In this document: positions 24,708 through 35,617 of the stretch, piece by piece | How the letters are laid out: each line of letters begins with the position of its first letter | Numbering within the stretch: the stretch's first letter is position 1 | DNA from: Gymnopilus junonius | Taxonomy: Eukaryota; Basidiomycota; Agaricomycetes; Agaricales; Galerinaceae | Reading direction: 5' to 3' | DNA length: 64,000 nucleotides | Assembly: GCA_015501075.1 (NCBI GenBank) | Contig: JADNYJ010000039.1 | Span: 186,001-250,000, forward strand | Position numbers and translations under genes: made by a program | Notes under the pieces: model-generated | What the model was told of the DNA's origin: nothing | The model's input: the letters and a program-made list of their open reading frames with translations, nothing else | The model's database searches: none

Positions 24708-27084
24708 TCATTTCTTCCCGACAACGTCCTTCAACTGAGTTCTGGGAATAGCAGCATCAAAGGCCTTTCTCGCCAACCTTGTCTTCGTCTTCTGCTCATA
24801 AGCATATGCCATACCAATCAACTGAAATTCAGAGAATGCAGTGCCAAGAAATGCAAGCCCAATTGGAACTCCAGGAGCTGGGTAGACAGTATATGGTCCT
24901 ACTGGTTTAATAGTTACGTTGTCTGGATAGAAGCCCATAGGTACTGAAGACAAGACGACATGAGAAGGATAGCAAAGTAACAACAAGATAAATTCACCCG
25001 TGACAATGGGATATCCAGCGATAGCTAAAGAAAGAGGAAGAAGGGAGTAAATCATTATGCAAGGTTGAAACATGAAATATATTAAATATACCTGAAGGAG
25101 TAGTGGACATCCCAGAGCCAGGCAATACGAGAGCATCCAACTTATGTTCATTCAAAGCAGCATCAATACCAAGTGAGGTCCCAAGCTCTTTATAGTGGGC
25201 AAGTTCTCGAAAGTATATATCATTCCTTCCACTGGTAGCCTCAGCTCTAATTAGCCTGTTTTTTTAATTAAAAAAGTTAGTCATCTCATGTGAGTATTAA
25301 TTTTTTTATGAATTGCGTATGACGAACGCATCTTGGTCAAACGCATCTGGCATCTCAAGATCAGGATGGGCATTATTAAACGAAATCAAATCAGCCAGAC
25401 TGCGAACACCGGAAGGGTTCTCCAGGAGTGAATTGAAATAGTTGTTGATCTGAATCTGCACAATGTAATCTGTTGAATTTTGCTGCAAGGATAAGTATAT
25501 AAACCTGAACTGGCGGTACCTTGAAGTCAGTCCGGCCAACACTCCTCTTACCAATTGACGCCCCGATCTCTTCCGCCGAAGGTAAATCAGCTGGATCTAC
25601 CACAGTCGCTCCCAATTCCTTGAGCGTATCAAGTGCTTGCCCAAATGCCACATTTACATACTGATCGTTTTGCACGATACTGTTATTCAAAAACACCCGC
25701 CTCGGGACGCCTATTCTCTTGCCTTTGAGCGTGAGTGCGCTTGGGTTTAGGGCTAGGGTATAGTCAGGTATGACGGATGGCTGAGCGAAGGTATAGTTGT
25801 CATTTGGGTCTGTGCCTGCTATGATGGACAGCACAGTAGCTGCGTCAGAGAGGGACCTTGTTATAGGGCCCACAGTGTCTTGATGTTCCGTTATGGGAAT
25901 TACTGGGGATGAGATATAAGCTATAAAGATGTCTTCACAAAGTTTTAATGATTACCTCCTGCCCTCGAAGTTAAGCCCAAAGTAGGCTTGATCCCAACAA
26001 CGTTATTAAATGAAGAAGGCTGATTAATACTCCCGTCTGTTTCAGTACCCAACGTCACTGCTGCAAGTCCGATAGAAGCAGCCACCCCAGAACCAGATGA
26101 GGACCCGGCTGGGTTAGCATTGGGATAGTAAGCACTTGTTGTTTGGCCTCCTCTGCCGGACCATCCATAGGAGACATTGGACCCCCTGAAGTGCGAAAAT
26201 TCACAAAGATTTGCTTTACCTGAAGACGGTCAGACCGAGTTGGATTATTTGATCTCATAGATGTGCATATATACCTAGAAATATTGCGCCTGCTTTCCTC
26301 AGACGTTTTACAACGCCAGCATCTTCAGGAACAATGGAACCTAAGAGGCTATAAGACCCAGCGGTAGTGTTCAAACCTGCATCAACATCCTCATTTAAAT
26401 ATTTCGGTTTCCAAAATTTACTCAGAAAAAATCCACCTTCTTGGGAAAGAATAGCAAGATTATCCTAGAATCAATGCTCAGCATCAGTTCACACATACCA
26501 CAAAATCTGGTATGGACCATCATACCTTCAAAAGCACAGGGATCCCATGCAATGCCGACCTTTTCCCTATTAATCTCCTCTCCACATCCAGAGCAGCCGC
26601 ATGCTTTGATGCTGATGGGTTCAGCTCAAGGACAGCATGTAGGGCGGGTCCTTTCAGGTTGACTTCTTCTATCCGAGCGAAGTATGCCTGTTGCCCAGGA
26701 TCCGAAATCAGTAGCTGCAGCTGACATATGCATATAGCCAACCTACCTTTACCAAGTCAACGCTTGTGTAATGACCCGCGTCCAAGCCAGCCTGCAGATC
26801 CTCGATGGAGGCCTCATATAAGTCAGGGAAAATAACATCGTCATCACCATATGAAGCCCTGTATTGCAGATTTCTAGAGACCTTTCTTGCAATTTGAGAG
26901 CATGCAAGCATGGCGAAGACTAGCAGTGCCCAGAACCACCATCTAGAGGTGACAGATTTACGCTTTCGGCCAGCTTGTAGTCTAGCGAAGTAAGCTAATG
27001 GGAGCCCCTGCAAGTTCAATTCGACCTCGTTCAGCCCTTGCGTAAGAAAGGATCAAGTGCATTGACGACCCACCTGCTTTCCAT
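24708..27084 (-). CDS. amidase-signature hydrolase with N-terminal membrane anchor, copy 2
   Basis: The likely start ATG at 27084 encodes MES and is joined through a 37 bp intron to RLNEVELNLQGLPLAYFARL. A membrane segment follows (WWFWALLVFAMLACSQIA). The amidase triad is complete: Lys in IPVLLKDNLA, bridging Ser in NPAGSSSGSGVA and nucleophile Ser in LGTETDGSINQPSS. Other blocks closely match copy 1 (HQDTVGPITRSLSDAATVLS, KRIGVPRRVFLN, ENPSGVRSLADLI, YPAPGVPIGLAFLGT, end AIPRTQLKDVVGKK). Intron positions also agree, so the two are tandem duplicates separated only by the penta-EF-hand gene. The Cys after GSI in copy 1 is Asn here, which could alter the pocket. Confidence 0.9.
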
Positions 27085-27753
27085 CAACGAGGAGCCGATC
27101 TTGCTGCTTAATATCCCTCCAAAGCCCCAAACCTTCCAGGTTAATCATCAACTTCATACCAAGATCGACGGCGGACAGAAGAAAAGATAAGAGCCATGTT
27201 TCCGCAGCTTAAGCTTTGCCAATGAGCGCTCTCCACGCGTATTTCTTGACAGGAGCACATGCGCATGAGAACCGCAGGAAAACCAGACTGAGAAAGGAAT
27301 TCAATTTCAAGTTCGCAATGGCATTGCGCAATGCGTGATTCCACCTTGAATCTCTGAAATCAACACGTGCCCGTTTAACAACGAGCTCGTCACTAATTTG
27401 CTGCTTGCAATGGCTGGGATCAATGTTAATGATAATCGAGATAATACAATGTACAGGAAATCCGACCGATGTTATGAGGTTGAAAATGAGTAAAAAAGAG
27501 GTAAAGAACAAAATTAAAAAAGCGACATGCACAAAAATAAAAAAAAGAATAAATGTACAGTTGATGAAAAAAAGGAAACTTGAGGCCAACATGCACTTCT
27601 GGGGTTGCTGGAGAAAGATAGGACGCCGACCTGAAAGCAACGCAACAACCGATGACGGACAATCCCCAACGGTGATTATGGATAGCACAGGCTCACAGGT
27701 TCACAGCCACACCGCCTCCCAACACCCCGAACTCTGCAAGTTGAGGTGCAAGC
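27085..27753. other. intergenic region
   Basis: Contains the amidase copy 2 promoter side, an A-rich stretch at about 27480-27570 and the 3' flank of the Spt7 gene. Confidence 0.4.
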
Positions 27754-30700
27754 TTAAGCACTAGCAAACACAACAGCAGGGTACATTGAGGCCGCAGAGG
27801 AGCCCGATCCTCCTGGACCCGTCAAACCAGGGCCAGGCGGAGGCCCCATCCCACTCCCATCTTTCTTCTTCCTCCCCCCATTCGCAGCTCCAGTCCCACC
27901 GCCCCCAGTCACACTTGCATTACCCCCCTTCTTTGAATTCTTCCTGGACGTAGTAGGCGATGCTGCATTGGCTAATACAACACCAGGTGGCAATCCATTC
28001 CCCCCTCCACCTCCACCACCTCTTCCTCCAGTACTGCCATTAGTAGCAGAACCACCACCAGCTCCTGAGCTCCCAGTGCCTTCCGCACCACCCTTGGCCG
28101 CAGCACCACCACCGCCCTTCTTCTTCCCCGCACCCGAGCTGGCTCCCGCCTTGTTGAGCAGGATCTGTCCGATCGGACCAACCTTCATATGTGTAGAATC
28201 TGGTAGTTCGTCTGGTAAAGCCAGGTCTAGAGGAATAACAGGTGCAGGCACAGGCGCAGCTGAACCGGGAGCTGGGGCACCAGGTGCCTGTGGTGCCTGT
28301 CCTTGTTGTAAAGCATTCCCAGAAGGATTGAAAGGCATGCTTGGTAATGTATTGGGCGGAAGAACGGGGGCAGGTGCAGGTGCAGGCGGCGGTGGCATGC
28401 CAGGGCCCACAAGCCCTGCAGGACCTGCAGGTACTTGAACGCCAGCACCAGCACCAGCGGCAGGAGGCGGAGGAGGCGCAGTCGACGCAGCAAGCTGTCC
28501 AAACCTCCCTTGATAATACCCTTTGAGCAACCCAATCTGGTCGTCCACCTTCTCCGCCGTGAGGGGGACAAAAGGCGGAGGGGGTGGGTATGGCGGGGGT
28601 GGTTCTGTCGGCTTCGCACTGCAAAATAAAAAGGGACAAAATTAGGATATCAGTTACGACTCGAATATAAAATAAAAGGAAAAGAAACTAACGCAGTAGG
28701 CCTGTTGGCCACCTTCTTCCCCCTGAGTAGTTTCTTGGGTATCGAAAGATTCGACAGCCCAAGTTCTTCGGCGATACCCAGCTCGCGGAAACCCAAGTAA
28801 TCTTCTCCCAGCAAATCCGCAAAATCACCCCTGGAAACCAAAAAAAAGATCAGTTCAAATCTGATAATGCGAAAAGACAACATACATGGCCAGAATCCCA
28901 GGCTCTTCCGAATCCTCCTCAAATAGTCCTTCGTCCTCCAGGACCTCACCAGCAGTCTGTGAGTAAAAATGTAAGTTTCATCTCTCGAAAACCTCAAAGC
29001 GGAAGAACACACAGATTCCCGATATGCAGCGCCGAGCTTCTTCTCCAGCTCGCCCAATCTCAAGCCGTACCTTTCAATGTCGTCTGAGATATACCTCTCA
29101 AGATCCTGAACTTTGGAGGAGCCGCTCTCAAATAGCGTGTGGAGGATAATTTCCTGAGAAGCATTGAATCAGTTTATTGTATGATTTAGTACAAACAGCG
29201 TGTTTGCAAAGCTGAGAAACTGAGGCTAGACTAACCTCAGGTGTCATCGTCCTCCCAAACTTATCCGACAGGAACTTGATCGTCCGACCCACATTCTGCA
29301 GGTACTCGGCCGTTACATCCGCCAAGACGTCCAGCGCCACGGTCGATGTTCCTAAACAGCCAAAAAAAAGTCAAGATATCATTAGAATATCCAAAAGAAA
29401 AAAAAACCCACCCTGAAACCCAACGTGCTCCAAAACCTTATTATTCGTCCAACGCAAACAATCCGAGGCGTTCTCAGCTCCGAGCTCGATCCCACTCGGG
29501 CTTTTCGTCTTCCCCTTTCCTTTCCCGTTGCCCGTGCCAATGCCCGCATCTCGCCCGCCAGCCGTCCAAGGCGACTCGTCAATCTTATCGTTCACATCTT
29601 CATCCACACCGTCCATATCCCCGAATGTTACTCCAAACCTCCCGCCGGCGTTGGTGCTACTTGGCCCAGGACCAACGCTGGCATTGACATTGGAACCCCC
29701 GGCAGCGGCAGTAGCAGAAGGGAACATCCCTCCCTCCTCCTCCTCTTCTGGTGGAGGCGCACTAGCATCGTTCAGTGCCGCAAATTTACTATGCGTATGC
29801 CTCAGCCTGCGCATCGTCTTGATGTTGGTGTTCATCATCGTCAGGAGACTCTTTGGATTTTGCGGGGCTTGTGGGGGCTGTGGTTGGGTTTGGAGTTGGA
29901 TGACTTTAATGTGGATTTCAACGAGGATTTGAAGGAGGAAATGCCCTTGATTGTGCGCTTGGTAGGATCCACGGGCTTCTTCTGCTTTGATTTTGACTTT
30001 TCTTTTACTTTGATGGGTTTACTTGAGGAAGGGCCAAATGGGATACCAGGTAATCCAGAACCGAGGAGCGCGTCGGATTGTACGGCGACCCACCATAGTT
30101 GTGTCGCGTCATCTTTCTCGTCTGCGAGAGGAGTTGGGTATTGTGTTGAGAATCTGGCTTTCTTCCGCGGTCGATGGTCTGCAGCATTTCCGTTTCTGCA
30201 CAAAATGAAAAATAAATGGTCAATACCACGAATAATAGCACCAAGTCAAGATTTAAAAAAAATATACCGACAATCTTCTTTTATCCCCAGCAGCAGCAAC
30301 AGCGCCGTCGACCATCATAGAATCTTCCTTCTGCACCACCGTCTCCTCCTCTTCGCATTCAAATTCCACAATGGGTGCCAACTCCCTGAGGGAGTTTACC
30401 AGCCCCTCCCCGGGCTGATCTGTGTCGACTTCCATATCCCACTCGCGGAATATGCCCATGCCCTCTGGGGTCCTCACAATCGCAAGAGACTCTGCAAACG
30501 GGACGTCCTTACGCGCGCGAGGGGGTATAGTTAACGACGATCCCGACTTGGGCGTGCCGTTCTTGCTGAGGGACGGTGAACGGGTATGTGAGGACCGGCC
30601 ATTGAGGTATCCGTTGGTAGAAGAGGAGTTGCCATTCATGTGTGTGCGGGGTCGGGCAACGCCACCGATAGGGGAGGGTAGGTCGGAGGGTATGGGAGGG

Positions 30701-31484
30701 TCCGCGCGTTCTTTGCGATCTGTGATGTGTTTGAGCAGTTTTTCTGCTTTGGCCTTTAGGCGGTGCACGCATGGGCGCAGAGGGTGGTTCTTAAAACGAG
30801 GGTGTAATATAGTCAATATAAAGACAAAGACAATAAAGGGGGATATAACAAAGACATACCTCTGTGGCGTTGTATGTCAGGCAGTTGGACCAGATGAGGT
30901 CGAGGTCGTCTTTAAATTCCCGTTTGGACTTGTATTGTTTCGATTTGACCTTTCTGAGCATGGTCTGGAAATCCATCGGGTGTTGAATGACTATTTTCCC
31001 CAAGGTTAGATAAATACAGCACAGTTGACACGATTCCCCACCGTCAAGGTAATCTGGTACCTCCGTCTTCGAGACTGGCCTGAGAAATGCCTCGGCATCA
31101 TGGTTGTCCTATAAGTATTTCAAATAACCCGTCACTCAGTAAACGCGTCCACAAATCAATATAACAAGTGAGTAGCACACGAACAATGGTAATAGTCTTC
31201 AAGTCATTCAACAGTCCCTCCAGGGAATCATAGAACGGGTCAGTAAGTTTTGAATCCTGGCTTTTCTGTTAAAGACAAAACAAACCGAGCCAAGTTTAAA
31301 CGTCAACCTAACTGGTGTTCCGGGTTAAAGTAACTACGTACCCGGCCTTCCTTTACACTTGTTAACAGCAGCTTTAGGTCTGCAGTTGGTGTAACCTTAC
31401 TCTCAGTGAGAGTCCGTAAAAGGTTCTGTTAAATGTTGCAGTAAGTTTCAATGTGGATTCGTGTGCTGGACGACCTACATTCAT
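27754..31484 (-). CDS. Spt7-like bromodomain subunit of the SAGA histone acetyltransferase complex
   Basis: The tiny first exon (ATG AAT, 31479-31484) joins [20 protein letters not shown]. The bromodomain follows, with [20 protein letters not shown] and [18 protein letters not shown], the latter holding the acetyl-lysine-contacting Asn. A basic Ser/Pro linker leads to [21 protein letters not shown] phase-0 intron of about 100 bp then joins this to [20 protein letters not shown]. The histone-fold-like segment is [20 protein letters not shown], with [20 protein letters not shown]. Next come an acidic block with [18 protein letters not shown] and the SAGA-typical [18 protein letters not shown]. 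The tail is Pro/Gly-rich low complexity. In yeast this subunit scaffolds SAGA and pairs with Taf10 through the histone fold. Confidence 0.9.
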
Positions 31485-31801
31485 GATATGCGGATGAGCG
31501 AGGATCGAAAGATGGAGTGACGTTGGGAGTTGAAAGCCCGATACAATGGAAATCAAATAGTGACAAATAAGCCAAGCCTTTCATTGTTCCGCTAAAATGG
31601 TCTGAGAAAACATTGGGTGAAGGGAAATCATATTCCATTGGAGATATTATGCTACAAATGCAAGAAGCCATATTGAAAGTACAAAAAAAAATTAAGCACA
31701 ACATTGATATTTCAGGCCAAAAAATTGATGACCAGGGGAGAAAGACCATTTTGAATAAATAATCCACCACCACCGTAGTAACCATACTAAATACCGAGGG
31801 A

Positions 31802-32898
31802 CTACCGCAATCCAAACGTGAACCTGGGTGTCGATGGAGGGGGGCTGTACTTGCAGCAGCGGAAAATATAGGTGGGGGTATAGCCGATGGCACCGTACTC
31901 AGTGCTGAAGAAGTCGACATTGAAGCAGCTGGGGCGGTAAATTGCAGGGATGGTAGTGGTATAGGTTGTAGATGCGGTGCAGCAACTGGCGGTGGTGCTA
32001 CTACTGTTGATGGACTCAGGAGTTCTGTGGACGTCATCTCGCGCCCGAATAAAAGGAACGCAACGCGGAATTCCTATATTATTACGAAAGGAAAAGGAAA
32101 GGGAGTGAAGTTAGCTTATATGAAAATATCACGCAATAGCATCCATGAAACGAACCTCTGGACTGTGCTTCTCATACCCAGGTTGGGCGCACAGATTTTG
32201 AAGCCGTTCTTCCCCAGGTCTCGCAGGTGCACGCGCAGGTGAAGCTCCCTTTAACGGCACGCCAGAAGCAAAGGGGACCATATTTACGGGCACCGGGGCA
32301 GTCTTATGCCCTCTCGCATAAGCATAGAATCTGATCTCCTATAGACAATAACATCACACAACGTCAAAATCGTCAATATTTCAATCGCCGTTTCGCGTCC
32401 AAAAAAAACCGAACACACGAGAAAAAAAAACAGGACGTACCTCATGACTGAAATGCGTATACGCAGCCATAGCCGCCATAGTCTGATATCTCTCCTTCTC
32501 GATCACCCTCTCCCTGAACTCCTGGCCGAGTGGCAACAACGCAGGGTCAACAATAGCGATTTTGGGACCCGTATCAGCACCTCCACTAGTGCTCTGTCCC
32601 ATCCCTAATCCAGGAGGACCACGGGCTACATGCGCCTTGAACAGAGGTGGGAGACCCAACGTCTTCCTCTGAATCTCATCCTTCGGTTCGGACGGGACAG
32701 GCAGCGGCGGTCGACCGGTAGTCTGATATGATTTGATGTAATCTTCAATTCTGATCTCCTATTAGAGTTCAACACAAAAACACAAATCATATTCAATGAG
32801 CATTCCTCCACGAAACCGAAGAAAGTCGGACGTACCTCAAAGCTCTTCTTCTCGTCAATGCCCACAGATTGGAAGTACAGATTATCTTCAGCGCTCAT
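31802..32898 (-). CDS. small protein with three GLEBS-like modules, nucleoporin-like (tentative)
   Basis: Starts MSAEDNLYFQSVGIDEKKSFE. Three short modules share a core: KSFE|EIRIEDY, HFSHE|EIRFYAY and HSPE|EFRVAF. Each is split by a phase-0 intron between the two Glu codons (introns 32759-32835, 32339-32440 and 32074-32155). The core resembles the S-x-E-E-L-R-x-x-D-Y motif of the Gle2/Rae1-binding GLEBS segment of Nup98-type nucleoporins; this assignment is my inference. The C-terminal part is rich in Ser, Thr, Pro and Ala. The 3' end is uncertain. The frame with the modules runs past 31802 towards the Spt7 start, whereas one extra base in the C run near 31845 would give an end TPRFTFGLR at 31802. 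Confidence 0.55.
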
Positions 32899-33649
32899 AA
32901 TAGATAATCCAGTTATAGCAGTAGTAAATAGACCATAAAATTGACGACAAGATCGACAGTTGGGTAACTTTTAAGAGGAGAAACTGTAGTCGGTGGTAAG
33001 GTAAAAGCGAGGACAAGGGACCGGGAATCAGTTGAACAGGGCGTGAGAATGCAGACTCGTGTTTTTGATACCCGAATCGTGATCATGGATCAAGACCCCT
33101 TTTGCTCCCGACTCCCGAACGCGCTTCAGAATGACTCCAGCGCCAGGGTGCCAACTCATTGCTCTGTAAAGAAACTGAAATTCCGTATTTCCTCAGTCCT
33201 CAGATCTCAATCATCTTCTAGACTGTGTGGCAACTGAAAGTAAGGTTTAATTTAGACCCACCTTTGAGTTTGAAACAGCATCGACATTGACAATTGGAAA
33301 GGCCCTGCATTCACACAGGTCTACATCTACGTACTCAGGCTGAAGTGTTTATGTCTACATAGCCCCCATTCCCAAGGTGAATAATTGTGTCTACCACCAG
33401 TGACATCCCTTATAATTATCCAGTCTTGTTGCATAAGTATACTGCCCGTTGTTGTGTCTTTGTAAACAAGGTTAACTCATTGATTATGACCTACCTTCAG
33501 CTTGGTTTGCTAACTGTTCCCTTGAAGGTACCAATCTTTCCTGTTAGTGAACTAAGAAGCAATGCTTTCTTTATGCCTGAGAGTCAAGGTAAGCAGTCAG
33601 CAGCATCTTTTAATCTCTTTGCAGGCTTATCAAGGACACCTTCTGGGTA
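32899..33649. other. intergenic region at the left edge of the transposon island
   Basis: Promoter side of the GLEBS-like gene. Past about 33240 the sequence becomes CpG-poor, like the pseudogene that follows. Confidence 0.4.
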
Positions 33650-35096
33650 GAACCTGGTAACAAGCCAGAGGCTTCAGGTGTAGATCCCAGCCCAAGAATG
33701 ATTATTGATGCTCTACACAAAAACTTGAATGCAGAGCTCATCTATCCTTCAAATTTACCTGAAGATGTCCTCTGGAACACATTCATGATAAATGCCAATA
33801 AAACTGAAGACACCATACCCCATAGCTACCAGCTCAACTCCACATCTGCCAATTGGAAAGACTGCCTTGTGATCACTGCATGGTCCTGTGCTCAGGTCTG
33901 CCACCAATGGTGTACATAACTCCTCCATTCACCCACTATATGGGGCTGCTTGGTCAAGCTGGATGTATTCTCCATTATATGCACATTATGGAAGGACAGA
34001 ACAGGCCAAGCATTTCTTTTTATCAGTGACAGTGTATTCATCCATCGGCCTCATGAACATGAATTTTTTCTAGCCATTCTTAGTCAAGACTACTGGCCAA
34101 GGGTTGAGAGACTTATAGTACAGATTTGGGACATGTGAATGCTGAACAGCAATGCTTGGGATGCTCTTTTTCATCCTACACCAAGTGTCAGAGTGATGCA
34201 GCTTCAGTCTATGGTGGACAAAATTGACCTCTCCATTTCTCATTCCCACATGCATCTATTTAATAACTATGCACCTCTACTAGAATCATTTACCCCTTGG
34301 CAGTTGGGTAACCTTACATCCTGAGGCACCATGGCTATCTAACATTTGGCACTTGGATATTTTGTATTCCTCACTGACACTTCTTCAACCAGTCTAGGAT
34401 GTCATCACAATGTTGTTCATTTTCTTCTCACCTTCAAAAATGTGGATTCACTTGTGGCAGACCTTCCTGTTCTTCAGACTTTGGCTGGCAGAGATAACAA
34501 CTACTCTGACCTTTTCCCCATTCTTAGACAGGTCACAATAAAGGCTGGTGTAGATTACAAAGACATATTCAAGTACTCTCATGAGTTGTTGCCCTTCTTG
34601 GTTGCATGTTGCCCTTCTTGGATACCCTCAAGGGCATGGAAGGTCTTAAGGTCATACACTATATAGATGCAGATGGAGTGACCATCTGCAAACAACATTG
34701 TATCAGTTGCAACACAACATCATAATCAGATTGTCATTGACAGGAATAATATCCTCACTCAAATGTCCTACAGCACTCGAGTCTGTATATCTATCTCTCC
34801 AAGTCCCTCTGGTCATTGACTTCAGACCACCAAGTGCTTCTCAAGAAAGTTGGCTGATGATCAAATTGTTAGAGCATGATATTAATTGGGGAGGACTTGA
34901 TTGCACCCTTTCAGTTGCTAAGTTGCATCCATCTCTTTGCAGCTTCGAGCTCTGCTTGCACATGAAGCTAAAGGGGGAATACCGTGGCATTGCCCTCAAG
35001 GCAACGCAACATTTCAAAGCAAAGCTTCCACTCCTTTTCCCATTGCTCAGAAACTTCGGTTCAATCAGGCACAACGTGCATGCAATTATAGAATAA
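33650..35096 (+). pseudogene. decayed F-box-like gene, strongly CpG-depleted
   Basis: One frame from about 33698 to 34666 keeps an F-box-like start (NLPEDVLWNTFMINAN) and the companion AQVCHQWCT..LHSPTIWGCLVKLD. This is the pattern of agaricomycete F-box/leucine-rich proteins such as the gene at 60973-61991. It is interrupted by stops at 33917-33919 (TAA), 34136-34138 (TGA), 34322-34324 (TGA), then TAA and TAG further on. A second frame from 34698 to 35096 carries the likely C-terminal repeat region. There are no frameshifts within the first block. Between 33601 and 34740 I find only one CG dinucleotide. The stops are compatible with C-to-T changes (CGA, CAA or CAG to stop). Confidence 0.7.
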
Positions 35097-35609
35097 TGGA
35101 TCTATATCGAGGTGGGCATAATAGGGACAATCCTTCACGCTTCTGATTCATTAAGGAAAACGCGCCGCGCGATTGTCACGTGATGGGATCTTTTATCCAA
35201 ATTAAAATATCACCTATTCAAATAAGGTAGAGGTAATCCATAACCATCCAACATCAGGTGAGGTGATGATTTGTGACAGAGGGCTTAGTGGCACGTGAAT
35301 TATGCTCATGCATCACGCATCTGCGTTTCAATCAGATCACCATGTAGATAGAAAAATGCAAGTACAAGTACCAATAAATGAGTTATATGCTACATATGTA
35401 TGAATGATTATGATACAGGCAGAAGATTATAACAACAATAATGTAAGAAGTATGAGGAATTGAGATTATAGAAAATTAGTTATAAATTGGCTTTTGAAAG
35501 ATCATCCATCAAGGACATTGGAAGAACTCAATGTCCTCAATATTTTCTTGATGCCCAAGCAGCTTGCTTTCCATTAAGTCCTCTGTGGTATGCATCCATA
35601 AATTTATGA

Positions 35610-35617
35610 GCATGCTG
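35610..35617 (+). repeat. hAT target-site duplication, left copy
   Basis: GCATGCTG directly before the TAGGGACT terminus; the identical copy is at 39280-39287. Confidence 0.9.

Noticed and set aside
27968..28438. Plus-strand Pro/Ala-rich open frame
   Set aside because: Complementary strand of the Gly/Pro-rich tail of Spt7; GC-rich low-complexity DNA keeps all frames open.
29425..30534. Long plus-strand open frame (369 codons) opposite the Spt7 gene
   Set aside because: It is antisense to well-conserved Spt7 exons, has low-complexity composition and crosses Spt7 introns without splice logic; it is a shadow frame.
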